Part shown: positions 1 to 6,572 of the stretch, piece after piece | How positions within the stretch are numbered: the first letter of the stretch is position 1 | How the letters are laid out: each line of letters opens with the position of its first letter | Assembly: GCA_041287705.1 (NCBI GenBank) | Contig: JBGGNE010000548.1 | Location: 1-7,980, forward strand | Source: LW23 sp041287705 | Lineage (GTDB): Bacteria > Verrucomicrobiota > Verrucomicrobiia > Methylacidiphilales > UBA1321 | DNA: 7,980 bases | Reading direction: 5' to 3' | Translations under genes and position numbers: made by a program | The notes under the pieces: model-generated | What the model saw: only the letters and a program-made list of their open reading frames with translations | What the model was told of the DNA's origin: nothing | Databases searched by the model: none

Positions 1-24
1 AGACTTTACCTCAATAGGTCTAAA

Positions 25-64
25 AATAGTGTTGACTATTACGCATTAAAAAATACCATATAAC
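25..64 (+). promoter_or_regulatory. Candidate promoter and dyad upstream of the ATPase/TOPRIM operon
   Basis: A TTGACT hexamer (32-37) resembles a -35 box. The downstream A/T-rich stretch offers CATATA (57-62, 19-nt spacer) or TATAAC (59-64, 21-nt spacer), so the spacing is poor. A perfect 6-bp dyad, AATAGT-GTTG-ACTATT (25-40), overlaps the -35 box and could bind a regulator. No Shine-Dalgarno sequence is visible before the ATG at 109. The promoter is an inference from consensus matching only, and AT-rich DNA gives chance matches easily. Confidence 0.3.
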
Positions 65-108
65 TTCAGGCTAAAACTTAGCGCAGCCACAATTTACAAC
101 GATACTCC

Positions 109-1725
109 ATGAATCTAAATTCATTAACAATTAAGAATATAAGAAGTATTCAGGAGCACACATTCCGGCTCAAACCCCTAACCCTAGTCGTTGGCGCTAA
201 CAGTTCAGGTAAAAGTACCTTTATACGAAGTTTTCCACTCCTTCGTCAAAGTGTAGAAACCATTACTCGAGGGCCCGTTCTATGGTTTGGTCCGTATGTT
301 GACTTTGGCGTTTTTAATGATGTGGTATGCAGAAGATCAAAAGTTAAAGAAATAGAATTTTCTTTCGATATCAATCTTCCAACCAGTCGCGATTTCAGCG
401 ACTCCTTTCCTCTATATTTTCGGAGATTAAATGTATTAAGCAACATCAATGCAACAGTCTCTGTGGTTATATCTACCCCTGAAAACGATATTAACACGTA
501 CACTAAACGTATTGAATTAAAAATTTTTAATCGCACTTTAACACTGCATGCTAAAGAAGATGGAGAAGTAACTGATGTACTCATAGATGGCCATAAAATT
601 AAAAGCCGAAGGACAACACTATCTATCAAATCCGGAGCATCTCTTTTTGCAATTTCTCAATCCACAAAAGATATTAGCATCAAGGAAAGCAATACACCAT
701 TACCACACTCCCTGTTTGTAGGAGCTTTTAGCGATCTTATAATTGATCACATGTCGGTGCTATTTTACCATTCTACAGCTATTGAAACTAAGGCTGAGCT
801 TTATGCACGTCTTGGACTAGGTGATCATGAGTCAATGAAAGTTCACTTACAAGCTATCTCTCAATTCTCCAGTAATTCAGTAAAACGACGAGTTAAAGAT
901 TACAGCGAAAACACAACATGGCTGAATAGATTGCAAGCACTTATTTGCGCAGATAAATTGCCTCAAATATTGAATGAGGTCGATGCTTTTGTGTCTAATG
1001 TCTTTTTGAATGTCAGCTATATAAAACCCTTAAGAGCAACTGCAGAACGTTTTTATAGACAACAAGATTTATCAGTAAAAGAAGTAGATCCTCAGGGGGC
1101 CAATTTAGCAATGTTTCTTACTGGTTTAAAAGATACTGAAAAGAAGCAATTTTCGCTATGGTGCAACCAAAATATTGGCTTTAGTGTTAAAGCGGTTGCA
1201 GTAGGATCTCATGTATCCATCAAATTAATTGACTCAAATGAAGGTGAAGAATTTAATATTGCAGATATGGGTTTTGGATACTCTCAACTTCTTCCAGTTC
1301 TAGCTGCAATGTGGAGGTCACTATCCTCCGGGGCTATCAAACATAAAGATGGGTTACGATCACTAAGAAGTAATGATATTCTGCCAAAATTTATCGTAGT
1401 TGAACAGCCCGAGCTGCATTTACATCCGCGTCTGCAAGGTAAATTTGCTAACTTATTGGCTACACTTCTAAATGATGAAGAGGATCTTAATGCAAAGTCT
1501 TCCAACACTCATATAATATGCGAGACACATAGCGAAACAATAATCAACGAAATAGGATTACTTATTTCACGAGGGCAAATTAAATCGCAGGATGTTCAAG
1601 TACTTTTGTTTGATAAAAAGGATGACTTAATGACCGATATCCGAACCTCGCAATATGATAAGGAAGGCGTCTTACAAAACTGGCCCTATGGTTTCTTTCT
1701 ACCTCTCAACGACGATCAAGAATAG
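109..1725 (+). CDS. AAA/ABC-type ATPase of DUF3696-like (OLD-like) family, candidate defence ATPase
   Basis: This is a 538-residue cytoplasmic P-loop ATPase of the RecF/SMC-like ABC superclass. Visible motifs are an N-terminal strand typical of the class (LTIKNIRSI), Walker A GANSSGKS (29-36, Lys35), and a YIKPLRATAERFY segment (304-316) like the I-G-P-L-R-x-x-P-E-R-x-Y block of related ATPases. A signature-like ADMGFGYSQLLP follows (385-396), then Walker B FIVVEQPELHLHP (428-440), an H-loop ETHSE (472-476) and a C-terminal WPYGFF (525-530). The WPxGFF ending and EQPELHLHP are what I associate with DUF3696/COG4938 proteins. Residues 40-300 form the divergent insertion expected between the two halves of the ATPase. 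The motifs look complete, so the protein is probably active. No TOPRIM domain is fused at its C-terminus, unlike single-chain OLD proteins. That role appears to be in the gene 18 bp downstream, which suggests a co-transcribed complex. The DNA is markedly AT-rich compared with the genes to the right, which is consistent with horizontal transfer. Family assignment is fairly sure; the defence role is inferred. Confidence 0.85.
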   Translation: MNLNSLTIKNIRSIQEHTFRLKPLTLVVGANSSGKSTFIRSFPLLRQSVETITRGPVLWFGPYVDFGVFNDVVCRRSKVKEIEFSFDINLPTSRDFSDSFPLYFRRLNVLSNINATVSVVISTPENDINTYTKRIELKIFNRTLTLHAKEDGEVTDVLIDGHKIKSRRTTLSIKSGASLFAISQSTKDISIKESNTPLPHSLFVGAFSDLIIDHMSVLFYHSTAIETKAELYARLGLGDHESMKVHLQAISQFSSNSVKRRVKDYSENTTWLNRLQALICADKLPQILNEVDAFVSNVFLNVSYIKPLRATAERFYRQQDLSVKEVDPQGANLAMFLTGLKDTEKKQFSLWCNQNIGFSVKAVAVGSHVSIKLIDSNEGEEFNIADMGFGYSQLLPVLAAMWRSLSSGAIKHKDGLRSLRSNDILPKFIVVEQPELHLHPRLQGKFANLLATLLNDEEDLNAKSSNTHIICETHSETIINEIGLLISRGQIKSQDVQVLLFDKKDDLMTDIRTSQYDKEGVLQNWPYGFFLPLNDDQE

Positions 1726-1743
1726 CTTAGCCACTTCATTTGT

Positions 1744-2877
1744 ATGTTAATCGTTCTTGATGATAGCATAATTGAGGAAATCCATTCACTAAACGGTAAT
1801 GAATGGAGTGCATTAAGTCATCTGGCAGTCGCTCATCGTCAAGGAGATCATTTACTATTAGCATCTAGGCATCTAAGCAAAATGCTTGCTCAACATCCAA
1901 ATTTAAATCCGCGTGATCGCTCAATATATCAGCTTATAGAAAGTAAGTTTACAGACCTTTCCAGATCACAGCAATGTGTAAACACATATGCGAATATAAC
2001 AAGAGATACAACAATAGAAAAAATATCATCTAAGAATAAAAATATAGTAAAGCTTCCATTAACTTATTTTTCTTCATCTAAATCCACAAAACCAAGTAGC
2101 TTGTTAGCTGAAAACCTAATAGATTGCAAGTTAATAGCCGAAATTGCAAGAAGCTACGCTCGCAGTTTGGTTAATGGAGGACTAAACGTCTCCTTTAATA
2201 TGATTCCGGGGGGCGGAAGCACAACGGCGGATATTTTGGAAGAAGCTTTAACTGTAAATGAAGGCTTGCTATTGATCTGTGTTGATAGCGACAGAAAATC
2301 TCCTTTATCCAGCTTAGGAGCCACTGCATTAAATACTAAGAGAGTTTTCGATAAATATACAAGGCCAACCTCTGAACTTCACATATTGAATGCAAGAGAG
2401 CTAGAAAATATTCTCCCAGATGAATTTTACATCAATACCTTTGGCAACACAACTGGACTTAAAGAAACAGTTAACGTTATCACAGCCTTTTATGCTAACG
2501 ACCTTCAAACTGCGCGATTGTACATTGATATAAAAGAGGGATTGACACTAAATGCGTTACAAATAGAATTTAATAAATGCACGGACTATAAAATTGTCTG
2601 GGTTCCAGTGGAGGAAGCGATTAGTAGAAACAAATTTCCAATCGCCTTACATTGCAATCCATGCCAAAAGCAAATAAAACCTGTAACCAGCACTTGTACT
2701 TGTATAGTCACAGGTCCCAATCCCCACAAAATACTAAGCAAAGCTCTAATTAGCTTTCAACGACATGGCAAACAAATGATTAATAGCATGCCTAGCTCAC
2801 AATTAAAGCAAGTTCTATTAAATTTTGGCCAGCTAGTCCTTGATTGGGGATTTTCTAGCCGTGGAATATCGGGCTAG
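1744..2877 (+). CDS. TOPRIM-like (DUF4435/OLD-like) putative nuclease partner of the upstream ATPase
   Basis: This 377-residue protein has no signal peptide or membrane segment. Its central region carries a TOPRIM-like motif series: AENLIDCKL (122-130, Glu123 and Asp127), a glycine turn PGGGST (155-160), a hydrophobic strand ending in CVDSD (179-183, Asp181 and Asp183), and NARELENIL (216-224, Glu219/Glu221). That order (E..D, G, DxD, R-x-x-E-N) matches TOPRIM proteins such as OLD-type nucleases and the DUF4435 protein AriB of PARIS, in which the acidic residues bind metal for cleavage. Residues 1-115 match nothing I know. A cysteine cluster, C304-x2-C307-x10-C318-x-C320, could bind zinc. The gene starts 18 bp after the ATPase stop with no Shine-Dalgarno site, and shares the ATPase gene's AT-rich codon use, so the pair probably travels and acts together. 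Nuclease activity is inferred from motifs alone; it could instead be a catalytically dead sensor. Confidence 0.65.
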   Translation: MLIVLDDSIIEEIHSLNGNEWSALSHLAVAHRQGDHLLLASRHLSKMLAQHPNLNPRDRSIYQLIESKFTDLSRSQQCVNTYANITRDTTIEKISSKNKNIVKLPLTYFSSSKSTKPSSLLAENLIDCKLIAEIARSYARSLVNGGLNVSFNMIPGGGSTTADILEEALTVNEGLLLICVDSDRKSPLSSLGATALNTKRVFDKYTRPTSELHILNARELENILPDEFYINTFGNTTGLKETVNVITAFYANDLQTARLYIDIKEGLTLNALQIEFNKCTDYKIVWVPVEEAISRNKFPIALHCNPCQKQIKPVTSTCTCIVTGPNPHKILSKALISFQRHGKQMINSMPSSQLKQVLLNFGQLVLDWGFSSRGISG

Positions 2878-2884
2878 GTATTTT
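2855..2884 (+). terminator. Weak hairpin overlapping the stop codon of the TOPRIM-like gene
   Basis: CTAGCC (2855-2860) pairs with GGCTAG (2872-2877), which ends in the stop codon, across an 11-nt loop. It is followed by GTATTTT. A 6-bp stem and a broken T run make this a weak intrinsic terminator at best. Confidence 0.3.
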
Positions 2885-2911
2885 ACAAGAATTACTCCCG
2901 TTAACGCGGTG

Positions 2912-2943
2912 AATGCTTCATGTCAAATTTTTATTGAAGCATT
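2912..2943. terminator. Hairpin in the convergent intergenic region, possible bidirectional terminator
   Basis: A perfect 9-bp inverted repeat, AATGCTTCA (2912-2920) and TGAAGCATT (2935-2943), encloses a 14-nt A/T-rich loop. It lies between the + strand operon and the - strand exported-protein gene, where a shared terminator is expected. Neither side has a clean T run, so it may act only as a 3'-end stabilising stem. Confidence 0.4.
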
Positions 2944-2976
2944 ATTAGCACCTCTTACCTGAATAGATAAATTTAC

Positions 2977-2999
2977 GGCATTGCCCCCCTGCGAATGCC
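2977..2999 (-). terminator. Weak hairpin downstream of the second exported-protein gene
   Basis: GGCATT (2977-2982) pairs with AATGCC (2994-2999) around an 11-nt G/C-rich loop. Read on the - strand it lies 23 nt after the stop at 3023 and is followed by an interrupted A/T stretch (GTAAATTTAT). The position suits a terminator for the exported-protein pair. The short stem and poor T run make this tentative. The GC-rich to AT-rich change also falls here. Confidence 0.3.
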
Positions 3000-3022
3000 T
3001 AAAGTTGAACGGATAACACTTC

Positions 3023-3712
3023 TCACTCCACCCCAATCGACCTCTCTACCTCCCCGATAATCGCCGCCAGCTCCGCATCTCCTTCCGGGTAGCTTAGCAT
3101 TACGGTGAAGGCATGGTCCCCCACGAAGAGACGGACCATCTTTGTCATCACCGGGTCCCCTTTAATGCCTTTGCGTTTGTAGGAGAAGATGAGGGCGATG
3201 CTCTTGCCGATGACCTGCTTTTTCGACGGGTAAAACTCAAGGATGTTCTGGCCGGAGTCCTTTGCCAGCTTTTCCAGGCCCTCTCTGATGCGGTCGGCGA
3301 GCTCTTTCAACTTATCGTCGGAACAGGCTCGGACTTTCGCTTCGCCGCCGGGCGATGGGAATACCTTCACGTAGATCATGGCATCCAGGGAATCAGGGGC
3401 GGTGGCGGTGAAAAGCCTGGCTGGCTTCTCCGGCAACTTCGTGTCCGCCAGCTTCAGCAGAGCTTCCGACCCTTCAACTGGTTTGGAGGGAGCCTCATAG
3501 CTCAGGATGCGCCACGCTTTCGGGATATCCAGCCGCACACCCAGAGGCAGCGTCAGCGGCGCGTAACGAGACGACGGTAGCGAGGAAGGTGAAGAAGAGG
3601 ATACATCCTGTTGCGGCTCGCTTTGAGACCACGCCGTGGCCGGCGGCATCAGCCAGCACGCGGCTCCGCCGGCAAGGGCGATCGCCGCTGAGAGAAGAGA
3701 GATATATTTCAT
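3023..3712 (-). CDS. Exported protein of unknown function, paralogue of the upstream gene
   Basis: This 229-residue protein is read from the ATG at 3710-3712. A longer reading can begin at a TTG (3791-3793) overlapping the upstream stop, but the ATG puts a clean Sec signal peptide at the N-terminus (MKYIS, a hydrophobic run to about residue 22, then ATAWSQ near 25-30). It also gives a length matching the 233-residue neighbour. A Ser/Pro/Gln-rich linker (30-48) precedes one folded domain: YAPLTLPLGVRLDIPKAWRI (50-69), EFYPSKKQVIGKSIALIFSY (159-178), and a C-terminal LSYPEG (206-211) leading to a final helix. The pattern of a PxxW start, a Y-P/K-K middle and an LSYPEG-then-helix ending resembles small Mog1/PsbP-like alpha-beta domains (DcrB/DUF1795 type), but this is only a fold guess. 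It probably acts in the periplasm. No lipobox Cys is seen after the signal. It lies 73 nt downstream of its paralogue, with no clear ribosome binding site. Confidence 0.75.
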   Translation of the reverse strand: MKYISLLSAAIALAGGAACWLMPPATAWSQSEPQQDVSSSSPSSLPSSRYAPLTLPLGVRLDIPKAWRILSYEAPSKPVEGSEALLKLADTKLPEKPARLFTATAPDSLDAMIYVKVFPSPGGEAKVRACSDDKLKELADRIREGLEKLAKDSGQNILEFYPSKKQVIGKSIALIFSYKRKGIKGDPVMTKMVRLFVGDHAFTVMLSYPEGDAELAAIIGEVERSIGVE

Positions 3713-3724
3713 GGAACGCGATCG

Positions 3725-3742
3725 CCTGGTAGTCCTGGTAGT
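3725..3742. repeat. Two-copy 9-bp tandem repeat between the exported-protein genes
   Basis: CCTGGTAGT occurs twice in perfect tandem (3725-3733 and 3734-3742), just upstream of the ATG at 3712. It lies where the ribosome binding region of the second gene should be. It may be a replication-slippage product; no function is evident. Confidence 0.5.
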
Positions 3743-3785
3743 AATTAGTCGATGATGCGGCAAAGTCCCGCGCCCTGCCCCCCTC

Positions 3786-4487
3786 TCACTCAATCCGTAT
3801 CGAGCTCACCATGTGCTTTACGGCGGCTTCAAGCTCCTTATACCCTTCCGGGTAGGAGAGGGTGATGCTGATCTCGCGGTTGCCGATTAAGAGGCGGTTG
3901 ATCCTGACATAGACGGGGGGACCACCGTTGATGCCGGCGCGCTTGTAGGAGATGATGAGCGCGATGTGCTTGCCCATGGCCAGCTTCTTGATGGGATAAT
4001 ACTCAAGAACGGTAATGTTGCTGGTAAGTCTGACTTTTTCCATTCCGGCTTTATAGACGTCCAGCAGATCGTTCAGATCAGCATCCGTAAGCCCGCGGGC
4101 TTCCTCTTCTGCGCCCTCCGCGGGTTGTGTATTGACAAACAGGCTGGCATGGGGAAGTGCAGGTGAGTTGGCGCGGAAAAGATTCACTTTATCCTTGGGC
4201 AGTTCCAGACCTCCACGCTTCAGTATATCTGCCGCGCTATCCACAATCTGCTTGTTGACGTCCTCCCCCAGAATCTTCCACGACTTCGCTACATCCATGC
4301 GGACACCCAGGGGAAGCTCCAGCGGCGCGTAGGCGGATGTAGCGTCCGAAGCCGAATCGGCCGGCGAACCGGATCCCGGCACAGTCGCTGGGGCCGGGGC
4401 TGCGCTCTGCGACCAGGCCGGACCAGGCGACATCAGCAGCAGCACCATCATCAACTGTGCCACGTTAAAGATAGAGAGCCGTTTCAT
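3786..4487 (-). CDS. Exported protein of unknown function, first of a tandem paralogous pair
   Basis: This 233-residue protein begins with a Sec signal peptide (MKRLSIFNVA, hydrophobic LMMVLLLM at 12-19, likely cleavage near PAWSQS at 23-28). An Ala/Pro/Ser-rich linker runs to about residue 51. The folded part has YAPLELPLGVRMDVAKSWKI (53-72), LEYYPIKKLAMGKHIALIIS (161-180), YKRAGI (181-186) and LSYPEG (210-215), ending in an amphipathic helix and SSIRIE. The same blocks at almost the same spacing occur in the gene downstream, so the two arose by tandem duplication. They are now clearly diverged in sequence. A periplasmic Mog1/PsbP-like domain is a weak guess; I do not recognise a named family. 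The probable promoter is 74 bp upstream and there is no recognisable Shine-Dalgarno site. The pair converges with the ATPase/TOPRIM operon. Confidence 0.75.
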   Translation of the reverse strand: MKRLSIFNVAQLMMVLLLMSPGPAWSQSAAPAPATVPGSGSPADSASDATSAYAPLELPLGVRMDVAKSWKILGEDVNKQIVDSAADILKRGGLELPKDKVNLFRANSPALPHASLFVNTQPAEGAEEEARGLTDADLNDLLDVYKAGMEKVRLTSNITVLEYYPIKKLAMGKHIALIISYKRAGINGGPPVYVRINRLLIGNREISITLSYPEGYKELEAAVKHMVSSIRIE

Positions 4488-4560
4488 CGGTTTAGGCCAG
4501 GGGGGACAGGGTAACGTTTTACACTGCTAACACGCGCAACACATCCGAGCATATTTCCAT

Positions 4561-4589
4561 ATCACAGCGCTACACCATAAAGGCGTCAA
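4561..4589 (-). promoter_or_regulatory. Candidate sigma70-like promoter of the exported-protein pair
   Basis: On the - strand, TTGACG (4584-4589) is followed after exactly 17 nt by TGTGAT (4561-4566), a 4/6 match to the -10 consensus. Transcription would start near 4554, giving a leader of about 67 nt before the ATG at 4487. Support is by consensus and position only. Confidence 0.4.
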
Positions 4590-4755
4590 TACAATAATGC
4601 CACGCTCGAACGCTTCACCTTTCCGCACTCTCCCTCGATCTCGAGCCTGATCTCAATCTGCATCACGGGACTCTTGACCGATGAACCTCTCTTCTATGGC
4701 GAAGCCGCGCTCATCTCTTCCTCTGGCTTCACTTTCAACTGCCTTCATCTTCATC

Positions 4756-4952
4756 TTCCCCTTTTCGTGCTTTTCGACTCCTTTTCGTGCCTTTCGTGTA
4801 CATAGACTTCGCGCATGGGCGGAAACTCAAACAGCTTGAACCGATCGAACCGATCGAACCGATCGAGCTCTAGCTCTCACACGGTTTGAGAAGGGCGGCG
4901 CGTATTATCGCGAAAGGCACGAAAAGGAATCAAAAAAGCACGAAAAGGGGAA
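4756..4952. repeat. 197-bp element with 41/42-bp imperfect inverted-repeat ends
   Basis: The left arm (4756-4796) and right arm (4911-4952) are reverse complements except for two substitutions and one 1-nt indel. They flank a 114-nt centre. The left arm is itself made of two roughly 20-bp units (4760-4779 and 4780-4799), each beginning CCTTTTCGTGC. Inside the centre, CTCAAAC (4826-4832) pairs with GTTTGAG (4884-4890), so a long branched hairpin is possible. Both substitutions are C versus T between the arms. In a - strand RNA they become G-U pairs, while in a + strand RNA they are C-A mismatches. The element could be a MITE-like or REP/BIME-like non-autonomous repeat, or a structured RNA. I see no flanking target-site duplication. 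Confidence 0.75.
4838..4866. repeat. Three perfect 9-bp tandem repeats
   Basis: GAACCGATC is repeated three times in tandem (4838-4846, 4847-4855, 4856-4864) with a partial fourth copy (GA). Each junction contains the palindrome CGATCG or a near match. It sits in the central loop of the larger inverted-repeat element. It may be an expandable microsatellite-like tract or a set of phased protein-binding sites. Confidence 0.8.
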
Positions 4953-4989
4953 AAGAAGCAGAGGAATACCACACTACAATATAACTAAG

Positions 4990-5027
4990 CAAAGCAAAAG
5001 GCGGGGCCTATATACATAAGCCCCGCC
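4990..5027 (-). terminator. Rho-independent terminator of the scaffold-capsid transcript
   Basis: On the - strand, the perfect 8-bp GC stem GGCGGGGC (5020-5027 read in reverse) and GCCCCGCC (5000-5007 read in reverse) closes a 12-nt loop. It is followed by TTTTGCTTTGCTT. It begins about 50 nt after the capsid stop codon and is the best terminator in the window. Confidence 0.8.
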
Positions 5028-5077
5028 CTGCAATTCACTGCTCTATACCGCACTCGCGCTTAAGCAGCCCGCCCCCC

Positions 5078-6562
5078 TTACACCACCGTAGGCAGCGGCA
5101 TGCCTGCGTACTGCACCGCGTGGCGCAGGCGCAGAACGCCGGGGCAGCGCAGTTGCGCGTCGCGGCGCGGCGTCTGGCCGAAGACGGAGGTGACGAAGAT
5201 GCGGCGGATGAACGCCATCGTGCCTTCCGCACCGCCTTCCTTCTCCTCCACGCTGCGCTGATTCCGGTACTTGCCGTAGCCGCGCAGAGCGGCGCCGGCG
5301 TACAGCATCAGCGAGTCGCCGAAGACCTGGCCCTTGGCGTTGCACGGCAGAATCGTCGCGCCGATCGGGTGAACCTCCGTATGTTTACCCGCCCACACAC
5401 CCGTGTTCCACACCACATCACCCAGCGTCGTAACACGGGCGCCGGAAGCGGCCGAGCCCAGGCGCTGCGTGATGGTGATCTTGTTGCCGTCATTGCCCGT
5501 CGTGTAGGCGTACATGCCGATCTTGTTCGGGTCCACCGGGGCGTTGGGCGGATTCACCACCAGCAGATACCGCGTGGTATTGCCGGGGCTCAGCACGTCG
5601 TTCACCAGCCAGCGATACGCGTAACCGGGGAAGAACTTGAAGAACTTCTTCTTCGTCACCGCAGCCGCAATGGCGTTGCCGCCGCCCAGCACGTCGAACA
5701 CCGCCGTGCCCGCCGCAATGGCGCCGCCCAGCACCGCCTTCGCATTCAGCGGCGATCCAATCGCGCCCACGCCATCGTGGTCGATAGGATTATACTGCCG
5801 GATGACGTGACCGCGCACATTGCTGTAGCCGCCGTCGAAGATCATCTTCGCGTTGGCCTCGTTCACCGTCTCCCGCAGCACCTGCTTGTAGGCGCTGTCC
5901 AGCTCCAGCGAGAACAGAGCGTCCGTGGTCGCCACCACCACGCCCTTGCGGATCATGTTGCGCCCCGCGCGCCCCACCTCCGCCGGGCGCCCGCCCAGAC
6001 GCTGCAGCTGCACGCCCATGCTGACCACTTCGTCCCAGTCCAGCACATCGGCGGCCACCAGGGTATCCTGGCTCTTGCCGTTGGCGTAGACCAGGTTCTC
6101 CGCGTCCAGCTTGTGCAGAAACATCATCAGCAGGCGCTCCGTTTTGGCGCGGCCCAGCCACTTGCCCATCTCCTCCGGCAGACCGCTGACGATCTCCCCG
6201 CGCATGCCCATGAATTCCTCCATGCGATCCGTCCAGCTGACGCCATGGCGCAGGTAATCCACCAGCAGCTCGTACTCATTAAACTTCAGCTCCTCAAAGT
6301 CGTCCGCCGACTCAAAGAGCTCCTCGCCCATGTGCGGCTCGTCGTACAGGCCCGCCATTACGGGGACCTTGATCTTCTGGCCCTTGCCCTTGGAGGTATC
6401 CGTAATGGTGGTGATGAGCGAGTTGACGCTCGGCCCCTCCATATCCATGAAGAAATCGGAAGATTGCTCGAAAATATCGACACCCTTCTTCCAGAGGTTC
6501 CGCTCCTGCATCTGCGCGGAAACAGTTGTGCCCGTATTGGGGCTGGCGACCGTGTAGGCCAT
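5078..6562 (-). CDS. Phage major capsid protein, N4-gp56/DUF4043-like
   Basis: This 494-residue protein looks like a coat protein of the N4-gp56 (DUF4043/Phage_capsid_3) type, the HK97-fold family that builds podovirus-like heads. Recognisable features are an N-terminal arm (1-60) with repeated acidic and aromatic residues, then LLVDYLRHGVSWTDRMEEFM (99-118), a segment I associate with this family. A helical KWLGRAKTERLLMMFLHKLD (134-153), a NEANAKMIFDGGYSNVRGHV (234-253) block, and a Gly/Ala-rich region followed by KKFFKFFPGYAYRWLVND (305-322) come next. The C-terminal half contains several strand-rich stretches. The ATG at 6560-6562 is backed by a strong Shine-Dalgarno site, AAGGAAGGA, 10 nt upstream (6573-6581). 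It follows the probable scaffold gene by 115 nt and precedes a terminator, consistent with a highly expressed late gene. No internal stop or frameshift is seen. Other HK97-fold families remain possible. Confidence 0.75.
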   Translation of the reverse strand: MAYTVASPNTGTTVSAQMQERNLWKKGVDIFEQSSDFFMDMEGPSVNSLITTITDTSKGKGQKIKVPVMAGLYDEPHMGEELFESADDFEELKFNEYELLVDYLRHGVSWTDRMEEFMGMRGEIVSGLPEEMGKWLGRAKTERLLMMFLHKLDAENLVYANGKSQDTLVAADVLDWDEVVSMGVQLQRLGGRPAEVGRAGRNMIRKGVVVATTDALFSLELDSAYKQVLRETVNEANAKMIFDGGYSNVRGHVIRQYNPIDHDGVGAIGSPLNAKAVLGGAIAAGTAVFDVLGGGNAIAAAVTKKKFFKFFPGYAYRWLVNDVLSPGNTTRYLLVVNPPNAPVDPNKIGMYAYTTGNDGNKITITQRLGSAASGARVTTLGDVVWNTGVWAGKHTEVHPIGATILPCNAKGQVFGDSLMLYAGAALRGYGKYRNQRSVEEKEGGAEGTMAFIRRIFVTSVFGQTPRRDAQLRCPGVLRLRHAVQYAGMPLPTVV

Positions 6563-6572
6563 AATAAGTATA

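Larger units (their letters stand above)
4488..5077. other. Gene-free interval between the exported-protein pair and the capsid gene
   Basis: I see no convincing gene in this stretch of about 590 bp. It contains the candidate promoter (4561-4589), a 197-bp inverted-repeat element (4756-4952) with a 9-bp triple repeat in its loop, and an intrinsic terminator for the capsid transcript (4990-5027). A 52-codon + strand reading frame starting at 4681 runs through the left repeat arm and looks accidental. Confidence 0.7.

Noticed and set aside
1744..2877. Septu/PtuB-like HNH nuclease as the identity of the ATPase partner
   Set aside because: The Cys cluster could suggest an HNH zinc finger, but the His-Asn-His catalytic pattern is absent and the acidic DxD and E-x-E-N motifs fit TOPRIM better.
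2855..2999. Attachment (att) site at the island's right edge
   Set aside because: Only short hairpins are seen. There is no tRNA fragment, integrase or second copy of a core repeat in the window.
3113..3580. A + strand 155-codon reading frame opposite the exported-protein gene
   Set aside because: Low-complexity Arg/Gln/Gly-rich translation with no signal peptide, while the - strand gene has a signal peptide and a paralogue that preserves its sequence.
3713..3793. N-terminal extension of the second exported protein from the TTG at 3791-3793
   Set aside because: It adds 27 Arg/Thr-rich residues ahead of a clean signal peptide. The paralogue begins directly at its signal peptide, so the ATG at 3710-3712 is preferred.
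4681..4839. A 52-codon + strand ORF starting with ATG in the gene-free interval
   Set aside because: It runs through the left arm of the inverted repeat, lacks a ribosome binding site, and its translation looks like repeat-derived Phe/Ser noise.
4838..4866. CRISPR array
   Set aside because: The units are 9 bp with no spacers between them, and no cas genes are visible.
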